Shown here: positions 54,323 through 63,010 of the stretch, in pieces | Position numbering within the stretch: position 1 is the first letter of the stretch | Layout: every line of letters begins with the position of its first letter | Origin: Methanobacterium paludis | GTDB taxonomy: Archaea > Methanobacteriota > Methanobacteria > Methanobacteriales > Methanobacteriaceae | DNA: 64,000 bases | NCBI RefSeq assembly: GCF_000214725.1 | Contig: NC_015574.1 | Location: 1,190,001-1,254,000, forward strand | Direction of reading: 5' to 3' | Position numbers and translations under genes: made by a program | Notes under the pieces: model-generated | Seen by the model: the letters and a program-made list of their open reading frames with translations, nothing else | What the model was told of the DNA's origin: nothing | Database searches by the model: none

Positions 54323-54501
54323 TTTGATCTCCATTCATAGCCAAAGATGCTTGGAGGGTCGGCATGATGTTTCACAAACTTACAATTCAATTCTTTAGGT
54401 ATGGCCTTTTTAAGCTTTGCAAGACTAAACTTATACAAATCTGCAAATATCCTCCAATGGTCCAGGCCAATACAATCAAGATTGTTAATGATCGCAACCA
54501 C
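54319..54501 (-). CDS. 60-aa protein, probably the tail of a frameshifted gene
   Basis: MVAIINNLDCIGLDHWRIFADLYKF ... FGYEWRSK. The frame continues upstream to a stop near 54560 (EKSVEEIADLVVAIINNL) without a start, while MELQAEIKPEGK lies in the adjoining frame. One indel near 54535 would join them. Real protein, probably broken at the 5' end. Confidence 0.4.
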   Translation of the reverse strand: MVAIINNLDCIGLDHWRIFADLYKFSLAKLKKAIPKELNCKFVKHHADPPSIFGYEWRSK

Positions 54502-54630
54502 CAGATCTGCTATTTCTTCAACTGATTTTTCCCCTCTGGTTTGATTTCTGCCTGTAATTCCATCTCCAGATCATTTTTTTGTTTAAGTTCCAGGTGCAAA
54601 TTTTTTGTTCAATTCCTATTCCTTGAATTC

Positions 54631-55800
54631 CTATCCATTAACTGAAATTTTATTTCTTTTTCTATGCAAGTTTAATATGTATAATACTAAGAATGTTACC
54701 ATGCATATTGAAGAAATGCTGAAAGTCTTTGCTAATCCAATGTAACCTGAGATTGTACCAAATATTAAAGAACCAAGGGCAATTCCAACATCCAGTGATG
54801 CTAGATATGTTCCGTTTGCAGCACCAACACGCTCTTCTGGTGAAGCATTCACTGCCCATGTTTGCAAAATCGGACCAATAACTCCATAACCAAAACCATA
54901 AAACAATGAAGCAATTATTAAGGGTATAAGTCCGTTTGCAAGGGACATTATAATTAATGCCATGATGACACAAAGGGGGCTTATGATTAAAACTGATTTA
55001 TCTCCATATTTGTTGTTAAGTTTATTTACAATAGGATTACTCAACAAAATCATTAAAGTCAGTCCAACGAAGAATAAGCTACCATTTACCCCAATTTGTT
55101 GTCCATACACAACTACAAATGCCATGACAAAACCTAACGTCATCATCAGTAAGGTAGCTAATAATGATGGAAATAAAGCATTTTTTTCAAACATATCTTT
55201 TAAGTTAAATTTTTTTTCGATTACTGCTTGAGGTTTTTCAAATTTAGGATATTTTATTAATTTTGCCATTACAATACAAATTACCATTAAAAATGTAACT
55301 AATAGGGCTGTTGGAGTAAAACCAAACTTTAACATGACAAAAGACCCTATGATAGGACCCGCTGCCATTGTCATGCTTTGGGCAAAAACAAAGTATCTCC
55401 AACCATACACTAACAATTCTTTAGGAACTACATCAACTGTTAATGCAGAGTTTGCAGTTGAAGTGATACCCCAAACGAAACCATGACCAAAACGAACAAC
55501 CAATAATAGAATAATAGCCAAAGGTAAACAGAAGAATGCTGTAACAATGGTTATTGAAATCAGACCTAATATATAAACTCGTTCTCTTCCATAGTTATCA
55601 AGTAAATGACCAGCTACAGGTCTTGATATTAAAGCGGCTACAGCAAACAAACTAACTATCAGCCCCATTTCAGTCGAATTTCCCCCAATATTTTTTACAT
55701 AAAGCGGTAGCGTGACCACAAGGACACTATACCCAATATACATAAAAAAAGTTAATAATAATATGAAAAGAAAATTTCTTGACCACAATTTATTTTCCAC
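54631..55800 (-). CDS. Major facilitator superfamily transporter
   Basis: 389 residues with 12 predicted helices and the MFS motif GHLLDNYGRERVYILG (loop 2-3) and RFGHGFVWGITSTANSALTVDVVPKE (helices 4-5). Likely a drug or metabolite exporter. GTG start at 55800 with GAGGAG 6 nt upstream, directly after the stop of the MarR gene, so the pair is co-transcribed and the regulator probably controls it. Confidence 0.9.
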   Translation of the reverse strand: MENKLWSRNFLFILLLTFFMYIGYSVLVVTLPLYVKNIGGNSTEMGLIVSLFAVAALISRPVAGHLLDNYGRERVYILGLISITIVTAFFCLPLAIILLLVVRFGHGFVWGITSTANSALTVDVVPKELLVYGWRYFVFAQSMTMAAGPIIGSFVMLKFGFTPTALLVTFLMVICIVMAKLIKYPKFEKPQAVIEKKFNLKDMFEKNALFPSLLATLLMMTLGFVMAFVVVYGQQIGVNGSLFFVGLTLMILLSNPIVNKLNNKYGDKSVLIISPLCVIMALIIMSLANGLIPLIIASLFYGFGYGVIGPILQTWAVNASPEERVGAANGTYLASLDVGIALGSLIFGTISGYIGLAKTFSISSICMVTFLVLYILNLHRKRNKISVNG

Positions 55801-56247
55801 TTAGGTCTCCTCTCTGATTATTTCTTCAATATTATCGAGAAACTTTTTAAACATGTTGTTAAGATGTATGATCTCATCTTCTGAGATTCCATTCCTTATC
55901 CTAGTTCGAATTTCCTCTTCTACGGGAAGAATTTGCTGGACAATTGTTTTACCTTTATTAGTCTCAACTAAAACTATTGAACGCCTGTCTTCATCATTTA
56001 CATGTCTTTCTATCAAGTTTTTTTGTTCTAATTGATCTAAAATCCTTGTTAAAGTTGATTTACCTTTGTTGGTTAGGTCTGCAATTACTTTTTGAGTTGA
56101 AAAATCAGTATTTGTGATAGTTCTTAAAACAAACCACTGTTCATGAGTTATATCAAATTTTTTAAGTTTTAAAGACATAATTAAAGCATTTTTTCTTCTT
56201 ATCTCCGTAGTTAACGAAAATAAATCTGCTAAGCTCGTTTGATCCAT
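55801..56247 (-). CDS. MarR-family transcriptional regulator
   Basis: 148 residues: ALIMSLKLKKFDITHEQWFVLRTI, helix-turn-helix STQKVIADLTNKGKSTLTRILDQLEQKNLI, wing ERHVNDEDRRSIVLVETNKGK. Immediately upstream of, and abutting, the MFS gene. The promoter region at 56268-56300 has the palindrome ATACGTAT and inverted TTGT/ACAA elements. Confidence 0.9.
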   Translation of the reverse strand: MDQTSLADLFSLTTEIRRKNALIMSLKLKKFDITHEQWFVLRTITNTDFSTQKVIADLTNKGKSTLTRILDQLEQKNLIERHVNDEDRRSIVLVETNKGKTIVQQILPVEEEIRTRIRNGISEDEIIHLNNMFKKFLDNIEEIIREET

Positions 56248-56454
56248 ACTCTTTTCCTTCTTTTAGTTGTCATGCGAACAATACGTATAGCAACAAATAT
56301 AATTTCATACTATTTAAAGTTTTTACGATTTCAAAAGGAGAAATGAAATAATAAAAAACACGAAAACCAAAAAAAAGTGGATAGAATAAAATACCTTAAA
56401 AAGGTGCTAAATTGATAAAAAATCTTTACATTGTTTGATAGAGTTTTTGAGATG
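56248..56454. other. Intergenic region with MarR promoter
   Basis: Contains the probable operator elements at 56268-56300. No other gene. Confidence 0.4.
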
Positions 56455-56578
56455 ATGTGTTAAATCGTATGATAAAGACTAGAACCTATGGTTACATATG
56501 CAACCTTTCGAAAAAGAAGAAATGAATACTGTATCAAAACAGTTATTTCCAAACATAAATCAAGGATTAAATTGAAAA
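56455..56578 (+). pseudogene. Receiver-domain fragment
   Basis: TGTTAAATCGTATGATAAAG through GGATTAAATTG matches the last third of the receiver gene 44649-45044 with deletions that break the frame (for example AACCTTTC for AAACCTTTC). It keeps only the region after the Thr motif. Confidence 0.75.
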
Positions 56579-56589
56579 ATAGTATATTA

Positions 56590-56795
56590 AAGTATAGTGT
56601 CACGTTTATCTTCCTAACATTGGAGTAATGCAGATATTTTTGTCATTTTCACATCTACAGACATATCTACATCTGACATAATGTTTTTAAAATCCCGATA
56701 TACTCTATACTCCATATGTACTAGTTTTGAATGTTTATCATGTAATTTACCATAGTTTTAGTTAAAGTATACCCTAGTCTATATTTATTTGACAT
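56590..56795 (-). pseudogene. Broken copy of the 88-aa helical protein
   Basis: Same order as 50871-51125 and 62752-63009 on the minus strand, but with stop codons and indels (for example TTTTAGTTAAAGTATACCC). No complete frame. Confidence 0.7.
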
Positions 56796-56859
56796 ATTTT
56801 ATCCTTGTTTAAAGGGTAAAATTTTGCTTTAAACTATTAACCAGATTATTCTTACTAAC

Positions 56860-57021
56860 TCATTTATTCTCAACCATGTTTATGGCTTCCATTAACTCTT
56901 TTTGTTCCAATTCTATGTTTTCCTTATTTTCTTCAGGCAACATCTCAATTAGGTCATCATAGATGTTTACAGCATCTTTTGCAAAGTTTATTATAATTTT
57001 TTCAGCCGTTTGTTTATCCAT
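56860..57021 (-). CDS. 53-aa acidic helical protein, copy 2
   Basis: Protein identical in all visible residues to 45060-45221; DNA nearly identical over about 290 bp (56850-57140 against 45050-45340). Indicates recent duplication. Unknown function. Confidence 0.6.
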   Translation of the reverse strand: MDKQTAEKIIINFAKDAVNIYDDLIEMLPEENKENIELEQKELMEAINMVENK

Positions 57022-57151
57022 TTTAATTACCTTTCCATTTTTTTTGTATTCCTAATAAACTACCTGATTACCTATTGAAAAAAACTTCAGTTAAACTATT
57101 TCCATCTTTTTGAAGTTTATATCCACATAAAACACAGATCAAATTTACCCC

Positions 57152-57547
57152 TTATTTAAGTTTTTCATAAGGTTCAAATGTTTTTGGGTTATTTAACCCA
57201 TCTTTACTGGATTCTATGATATTGATTGAGGATTCTAATTCTTCATTTCGCATTTGTTGATCAATTTTTAAACGATGAAATATGAATCCTATAACAGATA
57301 CTATCGCTAGAAAAATCAGTAGATAAAAGGTTGAAATTAATATGTACTGTTCAAATGTCATAGTTTCCAGTGTGAGAAAAGATAATAATAGGGATGCTAT
57401 AAATGCGAAAGAGAAAAAAGTGGAAATAAACAGTAATAATCTTTTGTCTTTGTCTTTTTCCATAAATGCAGAATATGCTGTTATGGATAAAGCAGATCCT
57501 GTTACACTAACAACCATTAAAGTAGGTATTAAAGCATTGACATCCAT
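57152..57547 (-). CDS. Membrane protein, 131 aa
   Basis: Four hydrophobic helices (about 8-26, 37-60, 66-90 and possibly one re-entrant) and a charged cytosolic tail (LKIDQQMRNEELESSINII). GAGGTGT precedes the ATG. It follows the 57573-58193 gene in the same direction. Unknown family. Confidence 0.6.
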   Translation of the reverse strand: MDVNALIPTLMVVSVTGSALSITAYSAFMEKDKDKRLLLFISTFFSFAFIASLLLSFLTLETMTFEQYILISTFYLLIFLAIVSVIGFIFHRLKIDQQMRNEELESSINIIESSKDGLNNPKTFEPYEKLK

Positions 57548-57572
57548 CTTTTTTAGACACCTCTTTAATTTT

Positions 57573-58193
57573 TCAGTTTATATAACATTGCTGGTTCAAT
57601 GTGCTTTTTTTAGAAGTAGGTTCAGCATATTGTAACAGTTTTAGAAATGCTTGTTCATAAAATTGTATTAATTCAAGCTGAGCATTTTTAATTCCAGTTG
57701 CGCCACGTTTTTCATTGTGTCTGTGGATCTTTTCAATGAATAAATGCTTTTTATTGAAAATCATGTAGTGTTTTGTAGGTCTTACTGGGAGAATTAAATA
57801 TTTTAGGAACTTGTGACTGGTAAGAATTGTGTGGATTTCATTTTTATCTTCACAAAATATTTTAGGACCACTTATAATTGTTATTGATTCAAAATTGTGA
57901 TTAATTGCGTGTTTAATGATCTCTTGTGCACCTTCATCAAATTCTCCTACAACAGCTTTGAGTTCTAATTTTTCAGTGATTTTTCCTCTGTCCTTCAGGT
58001 TTTTAAGATCCTCGATTACGCTATATCTCCATGTTTTTCTTTTATATCTGTCTTTACTGTGAAAAAGAACAATTTCATCCCCATAATTCCTACTAGAATG
58101 AGGATTATACTTATACAAATGTTTTATCAGACAAATAGCTATGACTGTCGCGAATATGCTGAGTAGTGTTAAAATTTCAAGATTAAATTGAAT
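57573..58193 (-). CDS. Membrane-anchored protein, 206 aa, probable ATT start
   Basis: The frame listed from TTG 58118 lacks a ribosome site. Extended upstream it encodes one TM helix (LEILTLLSIFATVIAICLIKHLY). An in-frame stop (58196-58194) is followed at once by ATT (58193), exactly 7 nt after GAGGAGGT (58208-58201). The cytosolic part (about 181 aa) has KDRYKRKTWRYSVIEDLKNLKD and SITIISGPKIFCEDKNEI; no family recognised. It resembles the ATT case at 37370 in every detail of spacing. Confidence 0.6.
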   Translation of the reverse strand: MQFNLEILTLLSIFATVIAICLIKHLYKYNPHSSRNYGDEIVLFHSKDRYKRKTWRYSVIEDLKNLKDRGKITEKLELKAVVGEFDEGAQEIIKHAINHNFESITIISGPKIFCEDKNEIHTILTSHKFLKYLILPVRPTKHYMIFNKKHLFIEKIHRHNEKRGATGIKNAQLELIQFYEQAFLKLLQYAEPTSKKSTLNQQCYIN

Positions 58194-58788
58194 TTAAGCT
58201 ACCTCCTCAAAATTATGGTAAATACTCTACTTAAAGTTGATTTTATGAATTTTAAGGGAAATAATCAAAAATTGTCAATTAAAAAAACCAACATATGCAA
58301 TATGATCAATAAACTATTTACTTATTTCTTTTTTGTTTAATAAAAAAGAAAAATATAACAAAAATGTTCATATATTTGGTGATTTTAATATACAAAAATT
58401 AAAAATAAAAATTTGAAGAATTTTAGAATTTAGGGATTCATTAAAAATGATGTTCAGTAAAAAAAGGATAATACTCTTTGAAAAAATGATTTAAAAAAAG
58501 CTTTTCCTTTTTTATATTGTTTGATAGTCATGTGATATGTTTCACAAAAAATTTATAAAAAAATAAATAGATGTGACAGTAGAAAAGCACTATTCTTTAA
58601 ATAAAAGGTTATTTGAACTTATTTATAAATTCTCCTTGAATAAAAAATCGGATAATGAATTTAAGTTTTAAAATAGCTTTTATATTGTCTAAAAACTTAT
58701 TTATGTTTTAAAATATTGGTGTAATGATGCTTGTGTTTTCTCCATAAGTTGAGGCATTAAAGAATTAAATTATAAGGGGTGAATTTAA
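58194..58788. repeat. Intergenic region with dispersed repeats
   Basis: 58262-58372 matches 27490-27602, and 58480-58712 matches 43310-43545 (repeat R copy 2). No gene. The second repeat reproduces the upstream region of the histidine-kinase gene, although here a receiver copy follows directly. Confidence 0.6.
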
Positions 58789-59166
58789 CTGTCTGGTGAA
58801 AATATTTTGATAGTTGAAGATGAGATGATCTCAGCAATGAGTACTAAACAGGGTTTGATAAATCTGGATTATAACGTTATAGGTATAGCAAATACTGGTA
58901 AAAAAGCAATTAAGTCCGCTAATGAACTGAAACCTGATCTAATCATGATGGACATAACCCTAAAAGGAGAAATGGACGGTATAGAAACTGCAAAACAAAT
59001 AAATAAAAATTTAGATATTCCAATCATTTATATGACAGGATATTCAGGCGATGATGGTTAAATCATATGATAAAGACTAAAACCTATGGTCACATATGCA
59101 AACCTTTCGAAAAAGAAGAAATAGATACAGCTATCAAAACAGTTATTTTCAAACAAATCAAAGATT
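58789..59166 (+). pseudogene. Receiver-domain response regulator, frameshifted copy
   Basis: Matches 44649-45044. The start codon is CTG (58789) with GGGGTGA kept 6 nt upstream. After YMTGYSGDDG a one-base deletion near 59060 shifts the frame, and the end (ICKPFEKEEIDTAIKT) is in another frame. It keeps the phospho-Asp and Thr regions. Confidence 0.8.
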
Positions 59167-59182
59167 GAAACTATTTAATTTA

Positions 59183-59222
59183 TACCAGATCCTGGCGAAA
59201 GAACTGGATGTTACCAAATTAA
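59183..59222 (-). pseudogene. Terminal fragment of the zinc-ribbon ORF
   Basis: 40 bp encode GNIQFFRQDLV at the end, as in 47492-47730 and 60956-61125. Confidence 0.5.
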
Positions 59223-59236
59223 TTCAACGTAGATTT

Positions 59237-59578
59237 TCAGTCATTTTGAACCCTTTCATTGGGCTGTTTATAGATCAAATATGCTGCACCATAACGTCCA
59301 TTAGAAATTTTTTCATGATGTAAAATAACTTCTCCTCTTCCATTTTTAGAAAAATCAAGTTGGATTTTAGTCAACGTTTCAAGATCTGCAATTATTTCAT
59401 ATTTGTTTACCCCTAAATGCTTAAACCGATGAATATTGGGGTAATTCACTTTTAATTCTTCATATATTTCATATAACCCCATAACATGATTACACATTAC
59501 ACTTATTATTTCACCTTTTTTAATATTTCTCTGAGCTACCAGTTTGCCATTCTCATCTTTAATTGTATTATACTCCAT
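59237..59578 (-). CDS. Hypothetical protein, 113 aa
   Basis: GGTGG precedes the ATG: MEYNTIKDENGKLVAQRNIK, with CNHVMGLYEIYEELKV and GEVILHHEKISNGRYGAAYLI. Mixed alpha/beta, soluble. No family recognised. Confidence 0.6.
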   Translation of the reverse strand: MEYNTIKDENGKLVAQRNIKKGEIISVMCNHVMGLYEIYEELKVNYPNIHRFKHLGVNKYEIIADLETLTKIQLDFSKNGRGEVILHHEKISNGRYGAAYLIYKQPNERVQND

Positions 59579-59949
59579 TTTACCACCTATAATCTTATTT
59601 ATCTTTCCTCATCTAAAAAACCTACTGTTCCATCCTTATAAAAAAATATGAGGCTTGTAAATATATTGTAGTGGTGTTCTCTCAAGCTATATGCTACTAC
59701 TTAAAATATCAACCTTCATCACTGATCTCAGATAAGTTAAAGGTTTAGAAGCGTTAATATCCCTTTAATTTATATTTTATTTTAGCATATTCCTTTATTC
59801 TTTTTATTAAATAAATATAAAAATTTTTAATAGTAAATATCAGCATAAATACAAGATTTTAATAGTAACTACCAACATATAGTGTTATAGGTGAAATGGA
59901 CTTCAATTATAAAATTGAATTGGATATAATTTGTTGGGGAGTGGAAAAG
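59579..59949. repeat. Intergenic region with a 2x tandem repeat near 59821-59880
   Basis: TTTTTAATAGTAAATATCAGCATA is followed at once by ATTTTAATAGTAACTACCAACATA. It lies about 70 bp before the PRC-barrel gene and may be part of its promoter. No other feature seen. Confidence 0.45.
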
Positions 59950-60171
59950 ATGAAAATATCAGATGAATTGATTGGTAAAGATGTTATAGACAAATCTGGA
60001 GACCAAGTGGGGTTAGTGAAAGATGTAGAATGGGATTTTGAAGCCAATGCAGTAAAATCTATTATTTTAAAAGAAGCGGGGATATCAGCAAAAATTGGTT
60101 TGGGCAATAAAAAAATAGTGCCTTATGAAATGATTGATGTTATTGGTGATAAAGTTCTAATTAAAGGCTGA
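59950..60171 (+). CDS. PRC-barrel domain protein
   Basis: 73 residues, a single PRC-barrel: MKISDELIGKDVIDKSGDQV, GLVKDVEWDFEANAVKSIIL, KKIVPYEMIDVIGDKVLIKG. GGGGAGTGG is 5 nt before the ATG at 59950; a longer frame from 59896 lacks this. Such small barrels bind RNA-processing or photosynthetic partners elsewhere; here unknown. Upstream of hsp20 in the same direction. Confidence 0.85.
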   Translation: MKISDELIGKDVIDKSGDQVGLVKDVEWDFEANAVKSIILKEAGISAKIGLGNKKIVPYEMIDVIGDKVLIKG

Positions 60172-60254
60172 TTTTTTAAGATTAAATGAACATTTGCTGA
60201 AAATTTAATTTATTATACTTTTTATCAAAAATAAAAGAATTTGGAGATGGTAGA

Positions 60255-60821
60255 ATGATAGATAAAAAAGAAATGAAACAGAAAATGGATGATGTAAAAT
60301 CAAGTGCTTCTGAAAAAAAAGAGGATGTTAATGATAGAATAAACGAAATAAAAGAAGATACCAATGATAAAACGGATGATATCCAAGAAGAAGTTGGAAA
60401 AAGGAGAGCACATGCAGAAAAATTGGTGAATGATATAAAGAACACTATTAAAGTCAAGCAAGTAGAAGTTGGAAAAACTCTATCCGATTACACAACATCC
60501 CCCCAAAAACCACCAGCAGACATTATTGAAACCAATGATAACATAATAATAAAAATAAACCTTCCAGGTGTGGCAAAAGAAGACATTGACATTGGAATTA
60601 CAGATGAAAGTATAGATATTCTAGCAAAGTTTGAAGATGAAATTGAAGGTGAAGACATTAATTACATCCAAAAAGAGAGGAGTTATGGTGAAACAAAGAG
60701 AACACTAAAACTTTCTTCAGAAATAAAAGTTAAAGAAGCATCAGCTAAATTCAAAAACTCTGTTTTAACCATTAAACTACCTAGAATAAAAAAAGAAATA
60801 CATAAACTTGATATTAATTAA
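60255..60821 (+). CDS. Hsp20/alpha-crystallin family small heat-shock protein
   Basis: 188 residues. An unusually long charged N-terminus (about 1-80: coiled coil of KKEDVNDRINEIKEDTNDKTDDIQEEV) is followed by the alpha-crystallin domain (about 88-185). This includes PADIIETNDNIIIKINLPGV and the C-terminal FKNSVLTIKLPRIKKE with an IKLP motif. It holds unfolding proteins as oligomers. GGAGATGG lies upstream. The long coiled coil is the odd part; average archaeal Hsp20 is about 150 aa. Confidence 0.88.
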   Translation: MIDKKEMKQKMDDVKSSASEKKEDVNDRINEIKEDTNDKTDDIQEEVGKRRAHAEKLVNDIKNTIKVKQVEVGKTLSDYTTSPQKPPADIIETNDNIIIKINLPGVAKEDIDIGITDESIDILAKFEDEIEGEDINYIQKERSYGETKRTLKLSSEIKVKEASAKFKNSVLTIKLPRIKKEIHKLDIN

Positions 60822-60955
60822 ACCAATTTTTTTTAAATGGAGATGATTTTTACGGAAAATATTGGAACTGTTTTATTTTTTAGTTTTATTTTTTAAATAC
60901 CTAAATTAACTGAAGTAAATTTTCTTTTTAGCTAATTGAAATCTTTAAAAATTAT

Positions 60956-61125
60956 TTATTCTACCAGATCCTGGCGAAAAAGCTGGACGTTACCACATTT
61001 ATTACAAATTAGAACCATCCAATTATTTGTTGTTATTGTGCGTAAACCTAATTTTCGTACTTTTTCACACATTCCAGGGTCAGTACCAGGCTTGGCATAT
61101 AATTCATAGACTCCTTCTTAACAAA
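60956..61125 (-). pseudogene. Zinc-ribbon ORF, copy 2
   Basis: GVYELYAKPGTDPGMCEKVRK and NNWMVLICNKCGNVQLFRQD, stopping at 60956. Compared with copy 1 a Glu codon has become a stop (TTAAGAAGG for GTGAAGAAGG), so the open part starts after it. Most differences from copy 1 are silent or conservative. Confidence 0.45.
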
Positions 61126-61129
61126 ATAA

Positions 61130-61480
61130 ACATCTCTTTTCCACATTTAACACTTCCAACTTATTAAAACATGAATATGTCTTAATAATGCATGAATAGT
61201 TAGGTTTATTTAAAGGTGTTGATTATATGTTATTTTAAATTTTAGAAAGTTTTGCTTTCTGATTTGGTGGTATTCTCAGACTTGGTATTTAAATAGGTCC
61301 CAGTTAACTCCATAATTATATCAAACTAACAGGGGTATAAACTAAAGCAAGATATTTCAGGTAAAAAAATAGGGATAGTATTCTTTTGAAAAAGTTGATT
61401 TAAAAAAAGTATAAAAAAATAAGTTCTAAACTATAATTCGTTTTTAAAAATCTCAGGTAAATTCTAATTTGGAGTTTTGG
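61130..61480. repeat. Intergenic region with the left part of repeat R (61318-61390)
   Basis: AACTAACAGGGGTATAAACT ... AAAAAAATAGGGATAGTA matches 43257-43312. No gene in the region. Confidence 0.5.
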
Positions 61481-62305
61481 TTATCTATGTTGTTTTGCAA
61501 GTTCTGCAAGAATAATTTCTTTATTTTCTTTTGCTTCAGGATAATCAGGTTTTATCTCTAAAACTTTATCATAGCATTCAATAGCTTCTTGACTTTTTTC
61601 AAGTTTTTCCAGATTTAAACCTTTAATATACCATACTAATGGAAATTCTGGATTAGTTTCTAAGATTTTATCACAACATTTAATTGATTCTTGATTTTCT
61701 CCAAGTTTCTCTAGAATTAAACTTTTATAACCCATTAAAATTGAATTGTTTGGGTCTTTTTTTAGGGATTTATCGCAATATTTCAATGCATCTTGATAAC
61801 ATTCCTTTGCTTCCTGATGTTTTCCAAGTTTTTCTAGACTAGAACCTTTAATAGTTAATAGTTCTGTATTTCTTGGATTTAATTCCAAAGCTTTATCAAA
61901 GCATTCAATTGCTTCTTGATATTCCCCCGCTTTACACATAATTGAACCTATACCAATTAACATCTTGACTTTTTTTGGGTTTAATTTCAAGATTTTATCA
62001 CAATATTGGATTGCTTCATCATATCTTTTAAGCTCGGTAAGTTCTACACTTTTACCATACAACGCTCTAACAAATTTGGGGTCTGCTCTTAATGCTTTAT
62101 CATGACATTTTAATGCCTCTTGATTTTGCCCAAGATTTCCGAAGGCCATTCCCTTATTGTACCAAATCATCATATCGTACCCTGCATCACTGTAATGTTT
62201 TGCTTCTAAAGCTTTATCATAAGCTTCTATTGCTTCCAGATATTTTCCTTGTTTTAACAGTTTATCTTCTTTATAACAATTCTTTACTCTACCAAAAAAT
62301 CCCAT
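61481..62305 (-). CDS. Tetratricopeptide-repeat protein, 274 aa
   Basis: Seven TPR-type units starting near residue 19 (GKYLEAIEAYDKALEAKH), with consensus YQEAIECFDKALELNP, DDAI-type helices and PRN turns. Last units LGENQESIKCCDKILETNP and LEKSQEAIECYDKVLEIKP. Cytosolic scaffold. Cys-rich helix ends (CYKE, CCDK, ECYD) are notable. Related to 4748-5341. Confidence 0.86.
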   Translation of the reverse strand: MGFFGRVKNCYKEDKLLKQGKYLEAIEAYDKALEAKHYSDAGYDMMIWYNKGMAFGNLGQNQEALKCHDKALRADPKFVRALYGKSVELTELKRYDEAIQYCDKILKLNPKKVKMLIGIGSIMCKAGEYQEAIECFDKALELNPRNTELLTIKGSSLEKLGKHQEAKECYQDALKYCDKSLKKDPNNSILMGYKSLILEKLGENQESIKCCDKILETNPEFPLVWYIKGLNLEKLEKSQEAIECYDKVLEIKPDYPEAKENKEIILAELAKQHR

Positions 62306-62451
62306 CGTTTTAACCCCATTGATAGTTAAATATTTATTAACTCAATATATTATCTTCATATTACAAATATATGTTAATATAGTATTGTAATGTTAGATAA
62401 ACTAAACAAAAATATTTAGAATTTCAACATGTTAAAAAAATCAATGTAGCC
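62306..62451. other. Promoter region of the TPR gene
   Basis: AT-rich; no gene. ATATGTTAATATAGTATTG near 62368-62386 may hold the TATA box. Confidence 0.35.
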
Positions 62452-62735
62452 AATACTGGTAAAAAAGCAGTTAAATTTGCTAATGAACTGAAACCTGATC
62501 TAATCATGATGGACATAACCCTAAAAAAGGAGAAATGGACGGTATAGAAACTGCAAAACAAATAAATAAAAATTTAGATATTCCAATCATTTATATGACA
62601 GGATATTCCAGCGATGATGTGTTAAATCATATGACAAAGACTAAAACCTATGGTCACTTACTCAAACCTTTCGAAAAAGAAGAATTGAATACTGCTATCA
62701 AAACAGCTATTTCCAAACATAAAACTGTCAATTAA
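62452..62735 (+). pseudogene. Receiver-domain response regulator, truncated copy
   Basis: Missing the first 35 codons; starts within ANTGKKAVKFANELKPD and has extra A residues in CTAAAAAAGGAG that shift the frame after MMDITL. The rest (DGIETAKQINKNLDIPIIY, KPFEKEELNTAIKT) is readable. A frame from 62535 is open but lacks a real start. Confidence 0.75.
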
Positions 62736-62751
62736 ATTGAAAAATAGAATA

Positions 62752-63009
62752 TTAAAGTATGGTATCACGTTTATTTTCCCAATATTGGAGTAATGCAGAT
62801 ATTTTTGTCATTTTCACATCAACAGACATATCTATATCCGACATAATATTTTTAAGATCCTGATATACTTTATACTCCATATGTACTAATTTTGAATGTT
62901 TATCCTTTAAGTTACCATAATTTTTAGTTAAAGTTACCCTGTCCATTAATGCTACCTCATGCCAAAATAATGCAGCCATTTCCATCTTTGCAGATTCTTT
63001 TTTATCCAT
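62752..63009 (-). CDS. 88-aa repeated helical protein, copy 2
   Basis: MDKKESAKMEMAALFWHEVA ... LLQYWENKRDTIL. Close homologue of 50871-51125. The ATG at 63009 directly abuts the stop of the 125-aa gene (63011), so the two form an operon here. Confidence 0.7.
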   Translation of the reverse strand: MDKKESAKMEMAALFWHEVALMDRVTLTKNYGNLKDKHSKLVHMEYKVYQDLKNIMSDIDMSVDVKMTKISALLQYWENKRDTIL

Positions 63010-63010
63010 T

